Assembly (NCBI GenBank): GCA_025357175.1
Contig: JANXPS010000022.1
Location: forward strand, 1-5,555
Length of the DNA stretch: 5,555 bases
Reading direction: 5' to 3'
Origin: Deltaproteobacteria bacterium
GTDB taxonomy: Bacteria; Desulfobacterota; Deferrimicrobia; Deferrimicrobiales; Deferrimicrobiaceae
Both the position numbers and the translations under genes were made by a program. Position 1 is the first letter of the stretch; the number at the start of each line of letters is the position of its first letter. Below the pieces are notes generated by a model. That model saw only the letters and a program-made list of their open reading frames with translations. It had not been told where the DNA came from and ran no database searches. Below are positions 1 to 5,555 of this stretch, piece by piece.

Positions 1-662
1 CGCTCGTCGCAATGCCCCTCGATGATGAGTTTGTACTTAGGGTTGTTTTTCAGATAACTCGCAACGATCATCAAGACGGGTTTTGCGTCTTCCCTGACAA
101 TCGATTCATCGAAGTCGAAGTATATGTTCTCGAACGAGCCCTCGTTCTTCTGGATGGTGGGTACAGGGGCCGGACGAAACGGCGCGGGCTGGTCGGCGGC
201 TCCGGAAGGAATGGCGGCAGGTGCCGGTTCTGCTCCTGGAGGCGTCTTGCCGGGCGTTGTTGCCGTTCCGGGGGCCGAAGAGGAGGGGACTGCCGTCCCT
301 TCTTTATCACCGGGTCCCGCTGTCGAGGATATTCCTTCGGGTGATGCCTGCTTGCATCCCTTCATTTTTTCAAGCAGCGCATCGACGGCCTTTTCGGCCT
401 CGATCAGCGCTTCGTTGCTCTTTTCAAATGATTCCGTCGACTCGTGCTGGGCGTGTTCGAGCGCGACCTTGGCCTGGGCAAGCTCCTTTGGAGCGCATTC
501 CCTGGCCCCGGCGCCTTCGGCCTGGGCAATCTTCTTTGCCAGCGTGTCGAGGCGGTCCGCCTCACCCCGGGTGAGTTGACGCTTTGCGCAACCGGAGGCC
601 AAAAGGCTGCCGACCAGCAGGAAAGCGAAAAGCAGTTGGACGATGTTGCGGGCCTTCATCAT
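1..662 (-). CDS. OmpA/Pal-like outer-membrane lipoprotein with DUF4398-like helical region (3' end outside window)
   Basis: The reading frame is open from the ATG at 662 through base 1, giving 220 codons with no stop, so the C-terminus lies beyond the left edge. Residues 1-24 form a lipoprotein signal peptide: basic N-terminus, hydrophobic core, then A-S-G-C with the acylated Cys at 25. Ala follows the Cys, so no inner-membrane retention Asp is present. Residues 26-103 are charged and helical and resemble DUF4398. Residues about 105-174 are a Pro/Ala/Gly-rich linker. From about residue 178 an OmpA/Pal domain begins, with YFDFDES (181-187) and GHCDE (216-220), the conserved start of the peptidoglycan-binding fold. 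The likely role is tethering the outer membrane to peptidoglycan. The start is ambiguous: ATGATG offers in-frame starts at 662 and 659, both served by GGGAGG at 669-674. The 662 start gives a four-base ATGA overlap with the upstream gene. The family is clear, the exact function is not. Confidence 0.88.
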   Translation of the reverse strand, partial: MMKARNIVQLLFAFLLVGSLLASGCAKRQLTRGEADRLDTLAKKIAQAEGAGARECAPKELAQAKVALEHAQHESTESFEKSNEALIEAEKAVDALLEKMKGCKQASPEGISSTAGPGDKEGTAVPSSSAPGTATTPGKTPPGAEPAPAAIPSGAADQPAPFRPAPVPTIQKNEGSFENIYFDFDESIVREDAKPVLMIVASYLKNNPKYKLIIEGHCDE

Positions 663-949
663 CGATTGCCTCCCTTGGACTTGACAATTGCCTCGCCGGA
701 AAAATTCCCGGATTTCCGGGCGAAATCACGGGCCTCATCCCCGTCGCCCTCACCGGCTTCCTGTTCGGCCCGATTAAGGTACGATTCGGCCATGTGATAC
801 TCGTAGGGAGCCTTCACTTCCGCTCCGGCAGCCTTGGACCGATCAAAGGACTCCCGGGCGCTTCGCAATGCTTCGCTGGTGGCGCAGCCGGAAAGCAGCA
901 CGAATGCCAGCAGGAATGACAGGATCCATGGCAGCAAGGTCCGTCTCAT
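659..949 (-). CDS. Small DUF4398-type lipoprotein
   Basis: This gene encodes 96 residues. Residues 1-21 are a lipoprotein signal peptide (MRR, then a long hydrophobic stretch) ending in a canonical lipobox L19-S20-G21-C22. Ala at +2 suggests Lol-dependent transfer to the outer membrane. The mature part is short, soluble and helical. The segment AGAEVKAPYEYHMAESYL (41-58) matches what I know of DUF4398 lipoproteins in deltaproteobacteria. The ATG at 949 was chosen because AGGAGG lies five bases upstream (955-960) and the signal peptide starts there; the frame can be opened further upstream (TTG at 1039), but that would bury the signal peptide. The gene is followed by, and overlaps, the OmpA-like lipoprotein gene, so the two are almost certainly co-transcribed and translationally coupled. 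No enzymatic motif is present. An envelope role is inferred; the molecular function is unknown. Confidence 0.85.
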   Translation of the reverse strand: MRRTLLPWILSFLLAFVLLSGCATSEALRSARESFDRSKAAGAEVKAPYEYHMAESYLNRAEQEAGEGDGDEARDFARKSGNFSGEAIVKSKGGNR

Positions 950-954
950 CGATA

Positions 955-960
955 CCTCCT
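955..960 (-). promoter_or_regulatory. Shine-Dalgarno site deciding the start of the small lipoprotein
   Basis: AGGAGG reads on the minus strand five bases before the ATG at 949. It is a full match to the anti-SD core. It selects this ATG over the upstream TTG in the same frame. Confidence 0.85.
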
Positions 961-1093
961 TGTTGATGTGGGTTTGATAGGAATACTGTTTACACCTTTT
1001 TGCTCCGCTAAGGGTATCAAAAAAAGCCAACGGCTCCAAATGGAAGTCGATCCGCGTTGAACAGCCTTCAAGAACCGAAACAAATGGCGGTTT

Positions 1094-1123
1094 ATTGGAG
1101 GGACTCGCCCCCCCATTGGAGGG
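1094..1123 (+). repeat. 9-bp direct repeat ATTGGAGGG, 21-bp period
   Basis: ATTGGAGGG occurs at 1094-1102 and again at 1115-1123, so the copies start 21 bp apart, close to two helical turns. They flank a run of seven C residues and lie about 20-50 bases upstream of the TTGACA box of the mdh operon. The spacing and position would suit a pair of activator half-sites. The element is short and G-rich, so chance is possible. Confidence 0.4.
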
Positions 1124-1142
1124 GTGCTTTTCCCGTTTCTCC

Positions 1143-1171
1143 TTGACATCCGGGAGGGGGTTGGTTAGTTT
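1143..1171 (+). promoter_or_regulatory. Candidate sigma-70 promoter of the mdh-sucCD-kor operon
   Basis: A perfect -35 hexamer TTGACA (1143-1148) is followed, after 17 bases, by TAGTTT (1166-1171), which matches only three positions of TATAAT. Transcription would begin near 1178 and give a leader of about 84 bases before mdh. The -35 and the spacing are good. The weak -10 suggests either activator dependence or a chance match. Confidence 0.4.
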
Positions 1172-1261
1172 ATCGGTGGTTTCGGGGACACCCTTCCCGG
1201 TCCAAACACGGGTTTACTCCTAGTAATCCAGGCGCTTCCCAACATTTTCAGGAGGTCGCGG

Positions 1262-2227
1262 ATGGTCCGCACGAAAATCACTGTCATCGGCGGCGGCAAC
1301 GTTGGGGCCACGACCGCCCAGAGGCTGGCCGAAAAAGATTTCTGCGATGTCGTCCTGGTCGATATCGTCGAAGGCATGCCCCAGGGCAAAGCGCTCGACA
1401 TCATGCAGTCGGGGCCCATATGCGGTTACGACAGCCGGGTCACCGGTACCAACAATTACGACGAAACCATCGGTTCCGCCATCGTCATCGTCACCTCAGG
1501 TCTACCACGCAAACCCGGTATGAGCCGCGACGACCTCCTGAAGGTCAACGCCGGCATCGTCCAGGAAGTTACCCGCAGGGCGCTGACGAAATCGCCCGGA
1601 GCGATTCTGATCATCGTATCCAACCCCCTCGACGCGATGACCTATGTTGCTTCAAAAGTCGCCGCGCGCGAGTTCGGGTATACTCCCTCAGACATACGGC
1701 AAAAGATCATGGGAATGGCCGGCGTCCTCGATTCGGCGCGGTTCCGCACATTCATCGCGATGGAACTCGGCGTTCCGGTCAGCGATGTCGACGCCATGAC
1801 TCTGGGAGGGCACGGCGACAGCATGGTGCCGCTGGTTCGGCAGGCCACCGTCAAGGGAATCCCCGTTTCTCGATTGATGACTCCCGACAGGATCGATGCG
1901 ATCGTCGAACGCACGGCGAAGGGTGGGGCTGAAATTGTTTCCCTTCTCAAGACCGGTTCGGCATATTACGCTCCCTCGGCCTCGACCGTGCTCATGGTTG
2001 AATCGATCGTGTTCGACAAGAAGACGGTCCTCCCTTGCGCCGTTCTTTCAAGCGGCGAATACCAGGGTTGCGAGGGGCTGTTTGTCGGGCTTCCCGCCAG
2101 GCTGGGTGCCGCGGGCGTCGAGGAAGTTCTCAAGTTCGATCTTTCCGGATCCGAGTCGGCCATGCTCCTGAAATCCGCCGCGGACGTGAAGGATCTTTGC
2201 GGAGCGGTCGATCGCCTCGGGTTCTAG
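1262..2227 (+). CDS. mdh: NAD-dependent malate dehydrogenase (LDH-like family)
   Basis: This gene encodes 321 residues. The product interconverts malate and oxaloacetate with NAD(H) in the cytoplasm as a TCA-cycle step. The Rossmann dinucleotide loop is G10-G-G-N-V-G15, and D34 at the end of the second strand fits NAD rather than NADP. The mobile substrate loop GLPRKPGMSR (80-89) carries R83, the arginine that distinguishes malate from lactate dehydrogenases, and R89. N121 in SNPLD, D157 and R160 in AGVLDSAR, and catalytic H184 in GGHGDS complete the active site. The C-terminal half keeps the usual LKTGSAYYAPSAS segment. The stretch between NPLD and the catalytic Asp (about residues 130-150) appears several residues longer than in many homologues. 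The ATG is supported by AGGAGG at 1250-1255, six bases upstream. This is the first gene of the operon; sucC follows after 45 bases. Confidence 0.96.
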   Translation: MVRTKITVIGGGNVGATTAQRLAEKDFCDVVLVDIVEGMPQGKALDIMQSGPICGYDSRVTGTNNYDETIGSAIVIVTSGLPRKPGMSRDDLLKVNAGIVQEVTRRALTKSPGAILIIVSNPLDAMTYVASKVAAREFGYTPSDIRQKIMGMAGVLDSARFRTFIAMELGVPVSDVDAMTLGGHGDSMVPLVRQATVKGIPVSRLMTPDRIDAIVERTAKGGAEIVSLLKTGSAYYAPSASTVLMVESIVFDKKTVLPCAVLSSGEYQGCEGLFVGLPARLGAAGVEEVLKFDLSGSESAMLLKSAADVKDLCGAVDRLGF

Positions 2228-2272
2228 CACGGCAGCAGCAAGCAGCATTCTAACTGGAAGGAGATTCGCTGA

Positions 2273-3439
<1,167 letters not shown>

Positions 3440-3440
3440 G

Positions 3441-3445
3441 AGGGG
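3441..3445 (+). promoter_or_regulatory. Shine-Dalgarno site deciding the sucD start
   Basis: AGGGG lies seven bases before the ATG at 3453 and directly follows the sucC stop (3437-3439). The sucD frame is open further upstream inside sucC (ATG at 3378), but only the 3453 start has this site and gives the family N-terminus MSVWIDKNTRLLIQG. Confidence 0.75.
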
Positions 3446-3452
3446 AAAAATC

Positions 3453-4325
3453 ATGAGCGTTTGGATCGATAAAAATACCCGCCTGCTGATCCAGGGGATC
3501 ACGGGCGCCGTGGGTTCCTTCCACTGCAAGCAGATGATCGAATACGGCACCAATGTCGTCGCCGGCGTGACGCCCGGCAAATGGGGAACCGACATCGCAG
3601 GGGTCCCGGTCTTCAACACCGTCAAGGATGCCGTCAAGGTCACCGAGGCCAATGCGACGGTCGTCTATGTTCCGCCTCCATTCGCTGCCGACGCGATCTG
3701 CGAGGCGGTCGATGCAGAGCTCCCGCTGATCGTCGCCATCACCGAAGGCGTGCCCATCCTCGATATGGTTCGCGTCCGCCGGTACATGGAAGGGAAAAAA
3801 TCCCGCCTGATAGGACCCAACTGTCCAGGAATCATTACGCCAGGTGAATGCAAGATTGGTATAATGCCTGGATATATCCACAAGCCCGGCACCGTCGGCA
3901 TCGTCTCCCGCTCCGGGACGCTCACCTATGGCGCCGTGTGGCAGACCACCAAGCTCGGGCTGGGGCAGTCGACTTGCATCGGCATCGGTGGCGATCCGGT
4001 CAATGGGACCAACTTCATCGATTGCCTCGCGGCGTTCGAGGAAGACCCGAAAACGGAGTCGATCATCATGATCGGAGAAATCGGGGGAACGGCCGAGGAA
4101 GAAGCGGCCGCCTTCGTGAAGGCAAACATGAAGAAGCCGGTCTGCGGTTTCATCGCGGGCCAGACGGCCCCTCCGGGGCGCCGCATGGGTCACGCCGGTG
4201 CGATCATATCCGGCGGCAAGGGGACCGCGGCCGAAAAATTCGACGCGTTCCGGGCAGCCGGCATCACAGTCATCGATACGCCGGCCGACATCGGGTCGAC
4301 GCTCGCGAAACGGCTTGGCAAGTAA
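3453..4325 (+). CDS. sucD: Succinyl-CoA synthetase alpha subunit
   Basis: This gene encodes 290 residues, the usual length for SucD. The subunit binds CoA and carries the phosphohistidine intermediate of succinyl-CoA synthetase. Residues 10-26 (LLIQGITGAVGSFHCKQ) form the start of the CoA-binding Rossmann domain, and VTPGKWG (39-45) continues the CoA site. GPNCPGI (121-127) and SRSGTLTYG (152-160) are conserved ligase segments. GIGGDPVNGT (177-186) leads into the phosphohistidine domain, with E209 in IGEIGG. The phosphorylated residue is H247 in GRRMGHAGAI. No key residue is missing. It lies 13 bases after sucC and 37 bases before the ferredoxin-type gene. The complete sucC-sucD pair indicates a working enzyme rather than only a CoA-transferase route for succinyl-CoA. 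Confidence 0.97.
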   Translation: MSVWIDKNTRLLIQGITGAVGSFHCKQMIEYGTNVVAGVTPGKWGTDIAGVPVFNTVKDAVKVTEANATVVYVPPPFAADAICEAVDAELPLIVAITEGVPILDMVRVRRYMEGKKSRLIGPNCPGIITPGECKIGIMPGYIHKPGTVGIVSRSGTLTYGAVWQTTKLGLGQSTCIGIGGDPVNGTNFIDCLAAFEEDPKTESIIMIGEIGGTAEEEAAAFVKANMKKPVCGFIAGQTAPPGRRMGHAGAIISGGKGTAAEKFDAFRAAGITVIDTPADIGSTLAKRLGK

Positions 4326-4362
4326 ACAGATCGATCAACACTCCAAGGGAAGGAAAGGATCA

Positions 4363-4596
4363 ATGGCACAAGAAGCAGCAGCAGAAAAGATCGAATCGAC
4401 CGAGAACCAGAAGGTCAAGATCAGCATCATCCCCCGTTATTGCAAAGGGTGCGAAATCTGCCCCAAGCTTTGCCCGACGGGTGTGCTCGGAATGGAAATG
4501 TTCAAGGTGAAAGTAATCGACATCGACAAGTGCACCGCCTGCGGCGCCTGCGAGCTCCGCTGCCCCGACTTCGCGATTTTCATCGAAAAGAAATAG
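4363..4596 (+). CDS. korD: 2-oxoglutarate:ferredoxin oxidoreductase, 2[4Fe-4S] ferredoxin-type delta subunit
   Basis: This gene encodes 77 residues. Two complete 4Fe-4S motifs are present: C27-x2-C30-x2-C33-x3-C37-P and C57-x2-C60-x2-C63-x3-C67-P. The protein should therefore bind two [4Fe-4S] clusters that pass electrons between the TPP site of the oxidoreductase and free ferredoxin. The first 17 residues are an Ala/Glu-rich polar extension, and the fold starts at about residue 18. The ATG at 4363 was chosen because the purine-rich AAGGGAAGGA tract (4345-4354) precedes it and the upstream extension of the frame lies within sucD. Assignment to Kor rather than to a free ferredoxin or a pyruvate or 2-oxoisovalerate enzyme rests on the adjoining korA and sucCD genes. 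It lies 32 bases before korA. Confidence 0.88.
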   Translation: MAQEAAAEKIESTENQKVKISIIPRYCKGCEICPKLCPTGVLGMEMFKVKVIDIDKCTACGACELRCPDFAIFIEKK

Positions 4597-4615
4597 CGAC
4601 ACAAAAGACAAGCTA

Positions 4616-4621
4616 AAGGAG
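4616..4621 (+). promoter_or_regulatory. Shine-Dalgarno site deciding the GTG start of korA
   Basis: AAGGAG lies seven bases before the GTG at 4629. The next in-frame ATG is codon 54, well inside the conserved domain, so this site and the family N-terminus make GTG the only sensible start. Confidence 0.85.
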
Positions 4622-4628
4622 AGAAACG

Positions 4629-5555
4629 GTGAGCAAGACCAAACTGCTCCAGGGTAACGAAGCGTGCGCAGAAGGCGCGCTTTACGCGGGATGCAACTTT
4701 TTCGCAGGCTATCCGATCACCCCGTCAACCGAGGTGTCGGAGTACCTGTCCAGAGAACTCCCGAAAACCGGCGGTGCCTTTATCCAGATGGAAGACGAGA
4801 TCGCGGCCATGGGCGCGGTCATCGGCGGTGCCCTCGCGGGTGGCAAGGCGCTGACGGCCACTTCCGGTCCCGGCTTTTCGCTCAAGCAGGAAAACCTCGG
4901 CTACGCGATGCTGACCGAAATCCCCTGCGTCGTCCTCAACGTCATGCGCGGCGGACCCTCCACGGGCGTTCCGACCGGTCCCAGCCAGAGCGACATCATG
5001 CAGTGCAAGTGGGGCACGCACGGCGATCACCCGGTCATCTGCCTCACGCCCGGTTACGTGCAGGAGATTTTCGAGGAGACGATCCGCGCGTTCAACCTTT
5101 CCGAGAAGTACCGCACCCCCGTCATCATCGCCTACGACGAGATCATCGGCCACATGCGTGAACGCGTGGACATCCCCGACGCGGGCGTCCTTCCGGTCAT
5201 CAACCGGACCAAGCCGCCCAAGGGACTCGACAAGTACCTGCCCTACGACGACAGCCAGGGCGACGTCCCCCCGATGGCCAACTTCTTCGAGGGTTACCGA
5301 TATCACGTAACCGGCCTCAACCATGCGCCCGACGGCTTTCCGGTCAACGCATCTCCGCGCATCCATACCGACGAAGAGCGCCTGATTCGCAAGATCGAAG
5401 GCAACCGCAAGGACATCTGCAAGAACGAAAGCTACAAGCTCGAGGATGCCGAGATCGCGATCTTCGCCTACGGAGCCCCCGCGCGCGCCGCAAAAGACGC
5501 GATCGATGCCGCCCGTGCCGAAGGCATCAAGGTCGGCCTCTTCCGTCCGCTGACC
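4629..5555 (+). CDS. korA: 2-oxoglutarate:ferredoxin oxidoreductase subunit alpha (3' end outside window)
   Basis: The frame runs 309 codons from a GTG start to the right edge without a stop. Family members are usually about 375-380 residues, so roughly 65-70 are missing. The enzyme interconverts 2-oxoglutarate plus CoA with succinyl-CoA plus CO2, using ferredoxin instead of NAD. The N-terminal domain shows GNEACAEGAL (9-18), GYPITPST (27-34, the substrate/TPP-side loop of this superfamily), QMEDEIAAMG (53-62), TSGPGFSL (78-85), GGPSTGVPTGPSQ (108-120) and WGTHGDHP (128-135). A linker follows at about 175-270. The second domain begins near E275 with AIFAYGAPARAA and ends here in GLFRPLT. GGPSTG with GTHGDHP is the pattern I associate with 2-oxoacid:acceptor oxidoreductase alpha subunits annotated KorA. 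The TPP-binding KorB, and probably a gamma subunit, should follow downstream. Confidence 0.94.
   Translation, partial: MSKTKLLQGNEACAEGALYAGCNFFAGYPITPSTEVSEYLSRELPKTGGAFIQMEDEIAAMGAVIGGALAGGKALTATSGPGFSLKQENLGYAMLTEIPCVVLNVMRGGPSTGVPTGPSQSDIMQCKWGTHGDHPVICLTPGYVQEIFEETIRAFNLSEKYRTPVIIAYDEIIGHMRERVDIPDAGVLPVINRTKPPKGLDKYLPYDDSQGDVPPMANFFEGYRYHVTGLNHAPDGFPVNASPRIHTDEERLIRKIEGNRKDICKNESYKLEDAEIAIFAYGAPARAAKDAIDAARAEGIKVGLFRPLT

Larger units (their letters stand above)
950..1261. other. Divergent intergenic control region
   Basis: These 312 bases separate the minus-strand lipoprotein pair from the plus-strand TCA operon and must hold both promoters. I see no convincing gene: the short minus-strand frames here have neither a ribosome-binding site nor recognisable composition. 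Contents that can be named are a sigma-70-like promoter facing right (1143-1171), a 9-bp direct repeat (1094-1102 and 1115-1123), a TTGAA/TTCAA inverted repeat with a 5-base gap (1057-1071), two TTGAT copies 11 bp apart (963-967 and 974-978), and strong Shine-Dalgarno sites at each end. I could not identify a convincing promoter for the leftward genes. No T-tracted hairpin terminator is visible. Confidence 0.8.

Noticed and set aside
12..579. Several plus-strand frames of 110-151 codons at the left edge
   Set aside because: They are shadows of the OmpA-like lipoprotein on the minus strand, whose signal peptide, linker and OmpA motifs are continuous through the whole interval.
1108..1124. C-run and GGGG around ATTGGA as a transcription terminator hairpin
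   Set aside because: The stem is about four pairs and no T-tract follows. The position between divergent starts also gives no gene for it to terminate.
1217..1254. CTCCT at 1217-1221 pairing with the mdh Shine-Dalgarno AGGAG (1250-1254) as a translational switch
   Set aside because: Only five base pairs with no extension on either side and no recognisable aptamer; too weak to call a regulatory RNA.
4725..5366. A 213-codon minus-strand frame opposite korA
   Set aside because: The plus strand encodes an unmistakable KorA across the whole interval, and the antisense product resembles no family.

Overview
The window is about 5.5 kb of GC-rich bacterial chromosome. It carries two divergent gene groups separated by a 312-bp intergenic region. 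The organism is very probably a Gram-negative anaerobe or micro-aerophile of the Desulfobacterota/Desulfuromonadota ("deltaproteobacterial") type. I infer this from outer-membrane lipoproteins of the DUF4398/OmpA kind next to a ferredoxin-linked 2-oxoglutarate oxidoreductase that takes the place of a 2-oxoglutarate dehydrogenase complex. Taxonomy cannot be fixed from this sequence alone.

Left part, minus strand (1-949): two translationally coupled lipoprotein genes. The first (949 to 659) encodes a 96-residue DUF4398-type lipoprotein. The second (662 down past base 1) encodes a larger lipoprotein with a related helical region, a Pro/Ala-rich linker and the start of an OmpA/Pal-type peptidoglycan-binding domain. 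It runs off the left edge. The two proteins share a short alignable segment and look like paralogues. They probably act in the cell envelope.

Middle (950-1261): a non-coding divergent control region. It holds a perfect TTGACA -35 box with a weak -10 facing right, a 9-bp direct repeat with 21-bp spacing, and strong Shine-Dalgarno sites for the genes on both sides.

Right part, plus strand (1262-5555): a tight, terminator-free run of five TCA-cycle genes. They are mdh (malate dehydrogenase), sucC and sucD (succinyl-CoA synthetase beta and alpha), a small two-cluster ferredoxin-type subunit (korD-like), and korA (2-oxoglutarate:ferredoxin oxidoreductase alpha), which is cut by the right edge. 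KorA and its partners interconvert 2-oxoglutarate and succinyl-CoA with ferredoxin. SucCD interconverts succinyl-CoA and succinate with nucleotide phosphorylation, and Mdh interconverts malate and oxaloacetate. All these steps are reversible, so the operon alone does not tell whether the cycle runs oxidatively or reductively.

This is mostly conserved core metabolism and envelope biology. I found no mobile element, CRISPR array, RNA gene or clearly new system. The points most worth a second look are the paired lipoproteins, the operon layout, an apparently lengthened segment in the malate dehydrogenase, and the repeat in the divergent promoter region.
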